Source: Tethya wilhelma
Taxonomy: Eukaryota; Porifera; Demospongiae; Tethyida; Tethyidae
Reading direction: 5' to 3'
Assembly: GCA_964030475.1 (NCBI GenBank)
Contig: CAXIPT010000001.1
Coordinates: forward strand, 24,323,595-24,387,594
DNA: 64,000 nucleotides
The notes under the pieces are model-generated. The model searched no databases. It worked only from the letters and a program-made list of their open reading frames with translations, and was not told the origin of the DNA. Numbering within the stretch: position 1 is the first letter of the stretch; every line of letters starts with the position of its first letter. Of this stretch, positions 45,670-54,710 are shown piece after piece. A program made the translations under genes and the position numbers.

Positions 45670-47697
45670 ATGGAAATAGCCCAGAGGACTGTCTTCATAC
45701 TAGCCACACTAAGACTCCTGGTTACATCAGTGTCAGCTCAAACCAACACCATCACACCAGACCAAATTGAGCCTGAGACAAAATCTGAACCGACAAATAT
45801 GAATGCCACATTTCCTCCTTGTGATTGCCCAATTGGATTTGTCAAAACTGAAGACACATCCAATTGTAGTTGTGAATGTGATCCTTGCCTCTCTGACTAC
45901 ATAATGGGGTGTTCTATTAAAAACTCATCAGTTCTAAGAAAGAACGGTGTTTGGATATATTACATTAATGAAACAGATGAAGACTTTGATTGTCCATATC
46001 TACTTCACCCTCGTTGTCCATATGACTACTGCCATCCATCTCCAGTCTGGATTAACCTCAACATACCTAATGGTTCTGATGCACAGTGTGCTTCCAATCG
46101 TAGCGGCAAGCTTTGTGGATCTTGTAAACACGGTTTTAGTATTCAGTTCAGTTCATGTAGGAAATGCTCCAACAATTGGCTAGCACTACTCATTGCCTAT
46201 GCTATAGTTGGCATAGTAGCTGTTGCATTTTTTCTTGTTTGCAATCTGACTCTAGCTGTTGGAACAATCAATGGTCTATTATTTTACATCTACGTTATTA
46301 GAACAAATCTCGAATTATTTTTTTTATCTGCTCGTGAATCAGGAAATTTTTTTTTCTTCAGTACAGCATGGTTTACCCTGAGTCAATATATAGGTGAATT
46401 GACCTGCTTATTTGATGGAATGGACAGCTATGCTGCAACATGGCGAGATTTTGTCATTGCAGTTTACAACGTAGTTTTGATTATCATTGTGATCATTAGC
46501 AGTGAATATTCCACCAGAATAGCCAGGCTATTAACTGGAACAAATCCAGTGGCGACATTAGCTACTATAATTATGTTTCCTTATAGAAATTTTATCAATC
46601 CATTCCTCTTTGATATCCTTGAGTATCCTGATGGTTCACAGCAGACAGTGTGGCTGTATGATGCTAATGTAGATTACTTGAAAGGAAAACACATTCTTTT
46701 GTTTCTTGCTGGTCTTCTACTTACACTAATGTTTGTTATACATCTATTTCTTCTCTTTACCTATCAGTGGTTTCTGCGCTGTCCAAACAGGAGAGCTTTA
46801 AAATGGATTCAACATGCAAGATTTTATCCTTTCATGGATGCTTACTATGCTCCTTACAATGTCAAACATCGCTACTGGAATGGATTACTTATTTCAATTA
46901 TATTACTTTTCTCCGTTGATTCTACCTTTATTGTAAGTCCTGAATCAAACCTCCTGTTAATCATCTGCACTCTAGCTTCTCTCTTACTATTAAAACTTCT
47001 ACTGCAAGGAAAAATCTACAAATCATGGCAAATAGATGTACTGGAAACATCCTTTATATTCAACCTTCTAATCTTCTCTGCTGGTTCTCTTTATATTAGA
47101 GCAACTGGTGTGGGAAATCAAGAGGCTCTTGCTTTCACTTCAACCAGCATTGCTTTCATCACTTTCCTAGGTATCTTGATCTATCACACATATACCTTTG
47201 CACTTCCAAAGAAATTGCGTAACAAACTCGACTCTTTTATCCATAAAAATAAGCTACGGTTCTCTAAAAAAGAACCAAATGATCACAAAATTATTCATGT
47301 TCCTCAACCTATAGTCACATACAGTGTGGTAGACCCTGTGCCAACTCAACAAAAATTATTAGAAAACTTGGACAAGGAAATAACAGCTCAACATGAGAGA
47401 GAAACAGCCAGGACACAAAAAAATGAGACAGCCACTAACAATGAACCATCTCAAATCGCAGATGATGAAAACATTTCCTCAAGCAAACAGATTGCTAATC
47501 CTGACAAAGAGCCTAACGTTGAAAATGGAATGGACAAAGACAAACATGGCCAAGAAAACAAAACTGTTAACCTTGAACTTGGGCCAAGACCTGCAATATT
47601 CACTGATATTTGTCTTGAGCCTTATATTGGAGACAGTGATGAGTTGGGAATGGAGAGAGAAAATGAAATAAATGACTTCCTTGCAGTAACGCACTAA
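45670..47697 (+). CDS. R7: short-form multi-pass receptor-like membrane protein (intact)
   Basis: 675 residues from the ATG at 45670, the position used by R5, R6 and R8; the ATG at 45610 would add 20 residues but lies in the predicted 5'UTR intron. Signal peptide, short acidic linker (EPETKSEPTNMNAT), Cys-rich region (CDPCLSDYI, LCGSCKHGF), 8-9 membrane segments, and a tail with VTYSVVDPVPTQQ (about residue 549) and CLEPYIGDSDELGMERE. Same length as R6 and nearly identical; the differences cluster in the loop after the first membrane segment. Function unknown. It lies between minus-strand TDRD7 pieces. Confidence 0.87.
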   Translation: MEIAQRTVFILATLRLLVTSVSAQTNTITPDQIEPETKSEPTNMNATFPPCDCPIGFVKTEDTSNCSCECDPCLSDYIMGCSIKNSSVLRKNGVWIYYINETDEDFDCPYLLHPRCPYDYCHPSPVWINLNIPNGSDAQCASNRSGKLCGSCKHGFSIQFSSCRKCSNNWLALLIAYAIVGIVAVAFFLVCNLTLAVGTINGLLFYIYVIRTNLELFFLSARESGNFFFFSTAWFTLSQYIGELTCLFDGMDSYAATWRDFVIAVYNVVLIIIVIISSEYSTRIARLLTGTNPVATLATIIMFPYRNFINPFLFDILEYPDGSQQTVWLYDANVDYLKGKHILLFLAGLLLTLMFVIHLFLLFTYQWFLRCPNRRALKWIQHARFYPFMDAYYAPYNVKHRYWNGLLISIILLFSVDSTFIVSPESNLLLIICTLASLLLLKLLLQGKIYKSWQIDVLETSFIFNLLIFSAGSLYIRATGVGNQEALAFTSTSIAFITFLGILIYHTYTFALPKKLRNKLDSFIHKNKLRFSKKEPNDHKIIHVPQPIVTYSVVDPVPTQQKLLENLDKEITAQHERETARTQKNETATNNEPSQIADDENISSSKQIANPDKEPNVENGMDKDKHGQENKTVNLELGPRPAIFTDICLEPYIGDSDELGMERENEINDFLAVTH

Positions 47698-48529
47698 GGT
47701 TAAACCTGTTAATAAGTGTGAGTTTTAACTTGATTATAAATTTAAAGTAGAACAGTGTTTTTATACTTCTATACACTATAGACTATAGATTCAAAAGGAA
47801 ACTTGTAGACTACCATGTATGTGTACTGTACACGTATAGTATCCCAATTTTATGCATAGAAACTTACTAAGTAGATGTATAATATATGTACATAGTTTTT
47901 TGAACTGATATAATATAATAATCAATTTCACATTAGCTTCAATATGCCTTTAACTGCCTATAAAACACCATGGTATATTGCTAAACTTCCGCAAATATAT
48001 ACACAGATGAACCACTGATTTCCTCTCTCATTTCCATCCAGCTAGGCTGCATGTCATTGTATAATTTGTCATTGATCAAAGGTAACATCAATTATATACA
48101 CACAATACTATAGCTCAGAGGTAGCAGCAAACAGCCACATATAGAGTAATTACCCCTTCCAAGCATATACATGGCACAGCAAAAATGTACACTACTATTA
48201 TTGGCTTATTTGCATGGTGATGATTTGTAACCATCAACAGATAGCTATAGTACACTGCATGTACATCACATGACTAATGAAATGCACTAAGATGCACCAC
48301 TTTTGGCACAATTCAACGGAGTATTATATAGTCCAGAGGACTGGAGGACTATCGAGAACTTAGTTTGGATGTCTGAGTTAGACATAGCATGTTCAAAAAC
48401 TATCACTGTAGTCCACTGGCCATGAGGGATTCAATGGTATACACTAATTTTGCACCAAATTTACATTGACGAAAAAAAAAAAAGTGCATGTGAGGGTTTC
48501 TTTTCCTTCACACCAACATGAAATTTTAC
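47698..48529. other. R7 3' flank, no gene seen
   Basis: Non-coding; matches the R4 3' flank to about 48210 and the R6 spacer near 48250. Confidence 0.7.
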
Positions 48530-49066
48530 CTGAAAAAGAGTTGTTTCTGAAAGAGCAGGGTCTCATTCAAGTCAGTGATCTCTTCACTTCCTTCCGACTC
48601 ACTCACTAGCAGTTTCACCTGAGGAAGAGAATCAAGAGCCGAGGCTGACTTCAACACCTGAAGCAGAAAACAGGGGTAGATAACAATAATGCTAAACCAG
48701 TTAAGAGTATGCTGTGTTTAGTTTTTTGAAGGACAATAGTAAAGAGGAAAGGAAGTCACTAAATTTAACAAAGAAGCAGTTTTGGATACAACCTAAAAGC
48801 TGGGTTGGAGTTGCAGCCTGGGCTCAGAGAGTTATTTCTGGATCTTTGGGGCAATTCCTATTGTAAATGGATGTGCTTCTATTAGAAATACACAACCCAA
48901 GTAGAATAAACAAACTGATATTTAACTTTCCAGTTCAAAACATGGGAAAATCATGCAAGCAGAGGAAGTGTGAACTAGACCACATGAACATCAACTAACC
49001 ATGAGATGCATGTCATCATAGTCGAGGTAGTCCACCACAAAACTAATCGCCTCCTCAGTCTACTTT
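48530..49066 (-). pseudogene. TDRD7 fragment F6: two Tudor-region exons
   Basis: Exon 48530-48657 is open with good acceptor and donor and reads VLKSASALDSLPQVKLLVSE then SEGSEEITDLNETL. The neighbouring exon at about 49000-49066 keeps AISFVVDYLDYDDMHLMV, but its 5' end is degraded (GKW not readable). Upstream Tudor exons are missing, so it is a truncated copy. Confidence 0.75.
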
Positions 49067-49655
49067 AAGAGAAGTAAAAAAAAGGCAATAATGATGATGT
49101 ATAATACATATAGACATGATAATGTGATAATGTCACAATATAAACTAAGTACCATTTTCTAGTGAATTGATTATATAACACATTTACTGTCAACTTTGAC
49201 TAAAAAAAAAACAAGTCAAACCTGTGGTTAATAATAGGTCTATAACTATTGACAATGTATGTTTTACACTTTTCTTATGGAAAATCTTGCAGCTAACTTT
49301 CAACGGGTAGGGCATATAGCAAACTGGAAAAAAATCAACCAAAAGAACGTTTTCACATTCATTATCTACTATAATACATTCATGTCGAAGAGTCTTACAC
49401 ATGCAGAACAATAACTGTACATCTTTATTTTGTACATAGAAATTGTCATACTTTGTGACCTAGCTGATAAAATAACTACAAATTGGTATCTTACCACCTT
49501 TCAAAGGAAAAAGGTGTAACCAATAACCAACCTACATCTCCTAAGAAATGTAGAGTACATGATTCCCAGAATTCAAGTAAGATAATAGGAGGTAGGTCAT
49601 ATAAGGAAATAGGTCAAAAACCACTGAAGGGTGCTTTGTTAAAGAGATCCAGTGG
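49067..49655. other. Spacer before R8, no gene seen
   Basis: Non-coding; the second half matches the R6/R7 5' flank. Confidence 0.6.
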
Positions 49656-49922
49656 TATAAATGGAAAGATTCAAAACCAGATTCTTACTGTAAGACTATA
49701 GTGGCTTAATCGTCTACGATTATCATAAGACTGATTTTAATATTCATAAATCTGGATCAATCTACTATAGGAGCAACAGGCACTCGAATAAAATCATCAA
49801 GTCATTGTCAAAGTTGTTACATGAAATTACAAAGGTGCACTGATAGGTGATGCATGCATGCATATATAACTAAAACACTACAATTAATGTTCATACATGC
49901 CACAAACACAGTTTTCATACAG
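49656..49922 (+). promoter_or_regulatory. Promoter, leader and 5'UTR intron of R8
   Basis: GGTATAAATGG (TATA at 49656) with an initiator-like CCAGATTC only 23 bp downstream, the shared ATCAAGTCATTGTC leader, donor AAAG|GTGCAC at 49834, acceptor ATACAG|TATCAAA at 49922. Confidence 0.5.
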
Positions 49923-49948
49923 TATCAAACAAAACCAAGCTATTAAAA

Positions 49949-50560
49949 ATGGAAAATGCCCAAAGGACTCTCTTTATAGCCACACTAAGACTCCTGGTTA
50001 CATCAGTATCACCTCAAACCAACGCCATCACAACAGACCGAATTGAGTCTGAGACAAAATCTGAACCGACAAATGCAAATGCCACATTTCTTCTTAGCAA
50101 TTGTCCAATTGGGTTTGTCAACACATCCAACTGTAGTTGTGAATGTGATCCTTGCCTCTCTGACTACATAATGGGGTGTTCTATTATAGTAAATCGTCAG
50201 TTCTAAGAAAGAATGATGTCTGGATAAGTTACATCAATGAAACTGATGAAGACATTGAGTGTCCATATCTGATTCACCCTTGCTGTCCACTAGACTACTG
50301 TCATTCATTTCCAGTCTGGATTAACTTCAACACACCTATAATGGTTCTGATACACAGTGTACTTTCAATCGAAGCAGCAAGCTTTGTGAATCTTGTAAGG
50401 TTAGATATTGCTTATAACATTTACATCATATAGTTCAAAGTTGGTTATCATTGTGATCATTAGCAGTGAATATTCCACAAGAATAGCCAGGCTATTAGCT
50501 GCATGGAACAAATCCAGTAGCGACATTAGCTACTGCAGTTCTATTTTCTTACCCAAATTT
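49949..50560 (+). pseudogene. R8: truncated short-form receptor pseudogene
   Basis: ATG at 49949, signal peptide and Cys-rich start (CDPCLSDYI) are readable. Insertions of TA at about 50185 and 50338 then break the frame, and the sequence jumps from the Cys-rich end (near 50400) to LDIAYNIY, skipping the first membrane segments. A further 2-bp insertion near 50432 and a TGCA insertion at 50500-50503 follow. It ends at about 50560 in the middle of the membrane region, with no tail. Non-functional. Confidence 0.9.
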
Positions 50561-50654
50561 TACTCGACCATTTCACCTTATATAACCAAATATAAACAAA
50601 AAAACATCACAAAATGGCAAAAGATTTTATTTTTAGTAACAAAACACTGCTTAG

Positions 50655-50869
50655 AGTAATGGGTGGGGTTTCCAGACGGCGTTTGTTTGCGGACAACTTG
50701 ACAATCGTAGAAGTTTTAGTTAGCCAGACCTCGCACAAGATACACATACGTGGGGGTTGGCTAGCGAAATAAGTGTATCACTAACTGAAACTTGTGTATC
50801 ACTAGCAAGACTAGAACAATTGTCAAATTGTCCGCAAACTAACGCTGTCCGGAAACCACGCCCATCACT
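50655..50869. mobile_element. MITE next to R8
   Basis: Imperfect inverted termini of about 50 bp (AGTAATGGGTGGGGTTTCCA at the left; its reverse-complement counterpart ends CGCCCATCACT), including TTTGCGGACAACTTGACAAT. 215 bp, no ORF. Confidence 0.8.
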
Positions 50870-51395
50870 CTATATATTGACGCAGCTCCTTTAATAATAC
50901 TTTCATAGTGTACATATTAATAACATCTCTTGAATATCTGACACAGTGTAGTTGAATGGTAACATCAAAAAAAAAAGTTCAGAGAAAGCAACAAATTTAT
51001 AAAGTAAATCACATGGGGCTAACCCTTGTCAATGTAGATCTAATTGTATCCTATAGTTAGATGTACAATTATACTTGACATAAAAATTCTACAGGCAGAG
51101 GTCATTAGATGACGTAAAGCCAGCATACTAACAGTGAACACAAGATGGAATGAATACTAAATGTTGGCCAGGGATATTTTACAAGTCTAGAAGTATCAAT
51201 AGCCAGTTAATTGGCCATGCACCATGTGACCAATATGAAATGTAATGGTGTACCACCTTCAGCACTACATACATGCTATCTCTCTAGTGTAGGTATAGAA
51301 GTAACAATTTACATTGATGAATTTAGTGTGGAGGGTAGAAAGAGCATTAGTGCACTGTTTACTCCTTAATACTAATGCACATAATTTTTTTTTAC
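50870..51395. other. Spacer after R8, no gene seen
   Basis: AT-rich and non-coding. Confidence 0.6.
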
Positions 51396-51865
51396 CTATA
51401 AGGAAGAGCTGTTTCTGAGAGAGCAGGGTCTCATTCAAGTCTGTGATCTCCTCACTTCCTTCCGACTCACTCACTAGCAGTTTCATCTCAGGAAGAGAAT
51501 CAGGAGCGGAAGCTGAATTCAACACCTGAAGCAGCAAACATGCATGGGTAGATCAACAATAATGATGATACAGCAATGGAATTATTAGGAGATATACAGC
51601 ACCTCAGATTACAAAACTAGTAGAGATCGGTCCATCCATTGGTGCTCTTCAATTTAGACTTAACCCACCTGGCCACATACTCCATCTGAATGGAGAGTGG
51701 GCATGCGTAAAAATTAATGTGTACTGTTCATTGATGACGATCATGTCCATGGAGCTGCAGCGTGATCACATGCACCATCCTCATAGACATCAGTGAGTGT
51801 AATAGGCACCATGGGATCACCAGAGAGGGAGAGTATAGCCATGTGAATGGAAGCACATGCATGAG
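51396..51865 (-). pseudogene. TDRD7 fragment F7: Tudor-region exons next to a gap
   Basis: Exon 51396-51525 is fully open (VLNSASAPDSLPEMKLLVSE then SEGSEEITDLNETL). A stretch at about 51600-51680 matches the 38.7-38.8 kb intron/exon edge. 51730-51865 is a damaged copy of the Tudor 2 start exon (VPITLTDVYEDG), with a TGCA insertion at 51771-51774 and an internal deletion. It runs into (GA)n and the gap at 51960. Confidence 0.75.
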
Positions 51866-51868
<3 letters not shown>

Positions 51869-51959
<91 letters not shown>

Positions 51960-51960
51960 N
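51869..51960. repeat. (GA)n microsatellite ending in an assembly gap
   Basis: About 45 GA units, then N at 51960. It is the paralogue of the (GA)n at 39955-39998. Confidence 0.95.
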
Positions 51961-52317
51961 TCCTTTGCTTCAGAACCTACAGAAGGTCCCTTTGAACTCT
52001 TCGCCGGCATTACATCTCGAAGTAAGTGTCCATGTAACTCAGGCGATCCTCCTCCGTCGTTTGTTGGCGACGACTTTTTCTGTGAGAGCGGTACTCAGAT
52101 ATCTTCGGTCAGGGAATTTCACCCGAATAATAGGATTGCCGGATTGTTCCCAGATGATCCCCTTTGGGATGGTGAGAACTGTCCAACGGGCACCTGCTGT
52201 CAGTTCAACAACCCTCCGTGGTTCACAAAGACCCTTCCTAGTGGTTCAAGTAATGAAATTGAACTACGAATATGTTCAGAAACTCCAGTGGATCTTATTG
52301 AACTCTATATACGTTAG
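51961..52317 (+). CDS. C-terminal fragment of a secreted Cys-rich protein
   Basis: Open from the gap to TAG at 52315 (118 residues) in the frame that starts at 51961; the other open frame through the GA tract is not credible. It reads FELFAGITSRSKCPCNSGDP, then FVGDDFFCESG, DPLWDGENCPTGTCCQFNNP, PWFTKTLP and a final ICSETPVDLIELYIR. I recognise this Cys-rich C-terminal domain (FCESG, DPLWDG, CC-FNNPPWF, ELYIR end) from sponge and cnidarian secreted proteins, some collagen-like; this is from memory. The N-terminal part is lost in the gap. The 3' side has a 22-bp minisatellite and AATAAA at about 52611. Confidence 0.65.
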   Translation, partial: SFASEPTEGPFELFAGITSRSKCPCNSGDPPPSFVGDDFFCESGTQISSVREFHPNNRIAGLFPDDPLWDGENCPTGTCCQFNNPPWFTKTLPSGSSNEIELRICSETPVDLIELYIR

Positions 52318-52451
52318 GTGCTTATATGTACATGCAAGAACTAGACACTTTTATTTAGTTTGCTATATAGGTGCTGTAGTTTGTTTAGATTGGACACAAT
52401 ACAAATTATAGGTAGTTACTACAGTTTAAACACTAGTTTTTGGTTATATCA

Positions 52452-52597
52452 TGTTTCTAGTTTTATTGTCGCATTTTCTAGTTTATCGTCTAGTTTTCTA
52501 GTTTTATTGTTGCATTTTCTAGTTTTTTATTGTCACATTTTCTAGTATTATCGTCACGTTTTCTAGTTTATTGTCGTGTTTTTCTAGTTTTATTTTC
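52452..52597. repeat. Minisatellite, unit about 20-22 bp
   Basis: About seven imperfect units of the type TTTTCTAGTTTTATTGTCGC. Lies in the likely 3'UTR of the preceding gene. Confidence 0.85.
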
Positions 52598-52847
52598 TTT
52601 GAATAAACTGATATTCTAGCAAAGTATTTTAAGCGTTACAAAATGTGAAAAACAAATTTTTTAAATGCATAAAATGTAACAGGGTAACACCTACAGATAC
52701 TTGCTGGTGTTAAAGTTTTGAAGTAATTGTGCATATACTGTATAAGCGCTGTTTTGTTACAAATTTTTGACGTTATCTTCATATGATATTTGTGACATTT
52801 TTGGGGTTGTTTTGGGTCTACCACAATGTGTGTACCACACTACATAG

Positions 52848-53465
52848 TAGCCTCGTTCCCAGGCTCCTCCCAGCTCTTCAAGTTACACATTGAAAAGCGG
52901 GAGGGCCTGGTATATGACGGCACGTGAATGACGTCAGAAGCGCATAGAAAATTTTAGCATTTCCATGGATTCTCCTGGCAAGCAGCGGTAAAAATGGCAG
53001 ATAGCACAGTCCACCAAACTCTGATATTTACAAGGCGTTCAAAGACAGCAATGAAGACGGCAATAGCGTACAGTAGCTATGCTCTGATTTTAAACACTGA
53101 ACGATATATTCAAGTCTATCGTAAGTTGTCTGACAAACTTACACAGTCTTATCTAGATCAGCAGCTGGTAAAATTACCTTTTACTTACTTGGAAAGTTGA
53201 AAATTATGGCGAAAAATCACATTGAGCTGTACTGGCAATGGCTAGCAACTTCCTTCAAGTAGTCTCACTAGCGTGATGAGCTTCAAGGGCTTGTTTTTTG
53301 CCAAAATTTCTCTTTTCTCAAAGCTGAAGTGACGTTTTTCGGTTTGGCTACGTCACAACTATGATACGGTTCGACCACTGTTCGACCTCACGTGCCGTTA
53401 TATACCAGGCCCTCCCGATTCTTAGTGTGTAACACTAAAAGAGGGTGTGGCCTGGTACGAGGCTA
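52848..53465. mobile_element. MULE-like MITE with 9-bp target duplication
   Basis: Terminal inverted repeats of about 80 bp: TAGCCTCGTTCCCAGGC at the left, GCCTGGTACGAGGCTA at the right, with CGGGAGGGCCTGGTATAT further in. Flanked by ACTACATAG on both sides (52839-52847 and 53466-53474). The long TIR and 9-bp duplication suggest a Mutator-like non-autonomous element. The 69-codon frame inside is not convincing. Confidence 0.85.
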
Positions 53466-53474
53466 ACTACATAG

Positions 53475-54544
53475 TAGAGGGATAGTTAGTCTATTGTATT
53501 AGCTTACTTTAGATGCTACTCAAGGGCATGGAAAAGGATGTTTGGAAATCTATTGAACTTTGAATCCTCCAACATAGCACAAAATTTTGTAGAATTAGCT
53601 ATATAACCACACTAGGATAAGCAGTCATGCAGGTAATAGAAAAGTACTCTAACACATTACTCTGTCTTGTTTGAAATAGAGCTAGAAAATAAGCATCAAT
53701 ATACAGTATGGAAAATTAATTTTTAAATTAGTACTTCATCATGTGGCCACATCACATAATTACTGGATGTAAAGGTTAATACTCATAAATATAATTATAC
53801 ATGTTATTATTATTATTAAATTATTTTATTATTATAGTTATTACTATTATTATTTTATTATTGTTTTTATTGCTTTACAGTACAAAACACAGAATTGGGT
53901 GTAGTTTGCTCATAAAAGAGAGAGCATTAGAAATACAATCTAGAGTTCTGCACTGATAATTATTATGTCATAAGTAATTATTAATCAACTAGATTACATT
54001 GCAGGTGAACAATGGACCACTACCAAATTATTCAAAGGAAATAACACTAAATAAATTTTTATGCATTAATTTCCTCATCACCATGCAATAGTGGGATTTT
54101 TCTTGTAAAGATCAAGCAGCTAGACTTTCAAGTTATAAACTGCCCCCACAGTATTGATAATGGACCACGTACAAATTATCCGAAGATACAGGAAATAAGT
54201 TTTTTGTACATTTCCCATTACCACATAATTCTACCAAAGAGCATCTAGACTTCAATTCTCAAACGACTGAACTCTTGAAAGATAGCTTATAAGTTATATA
54301 TTGACACAACGTTCACTGGCATCGTGTTTTAATACTATTGTACATCTTTGTACAGATCTCAGGCCATTTCACATCCAGCAGGTGAAACCATGTGCAAAAA
54401 TTGTGCTAGTCACACAAATATGGGACTCGCTCAGAAAGTACAGGCTTTTGTAGAGTGTTACCCAAATTTTTCTCAACTATTTTTACTTTGGTATGCCACT
54501 TTTGAAGACAACAACTGCCATTCATTCTTTAGATAATATTATAA

Positions 54545-54548
<4 letters not shown>
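53475..54548. other. Spacer, no gene seen
   Basis: AT-rich. 53600-53780 is an inverted copy of 38361-38530. No gene found. Confidence 0.55.
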
Positions 54549-54600
<52 letters not shown>

Positions 54601-54601
54601 N

Positions 54602-54632
<31 letters not shown>
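54549..54632. repeat. (CA)n(GA)n microsatellite with assembly gap at 54601
   Basis: A CA tract passes into GA; N at 54601 lies within the GA tract, so repeat length and continuity are unknown. Confidence 0.95.
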
Positions 54633-54633
<1 letters not shown>

Positions 54634-54710
54634 AGAGAAGTGACCTTAAAACTTAGGTAAGAGTTGAAGCACAGTCTTTAGTGTGCCTAGTCTATGTGAC
54701 TGTCACTCAC

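Noticed and set aside
51857..52411. Plus-strand frame of 184 codons starting in the GA tract
   Set aside because: It consists of RE repeats then sequence without family features; the frame from 51961 gives a recognisable Cys-rich domain.
52994..53200. 69-codon frame inside the MULE-like element
   Set aside because: No recognisable domain, short, and inside a non-autonomous element.
53475..54548. Search for tRNA or other small RNA genes here and in other spacers
   Set aside because: No cloverleaf-like A and B boxes were noticed by eye; a covariance-model scan would be decisive.
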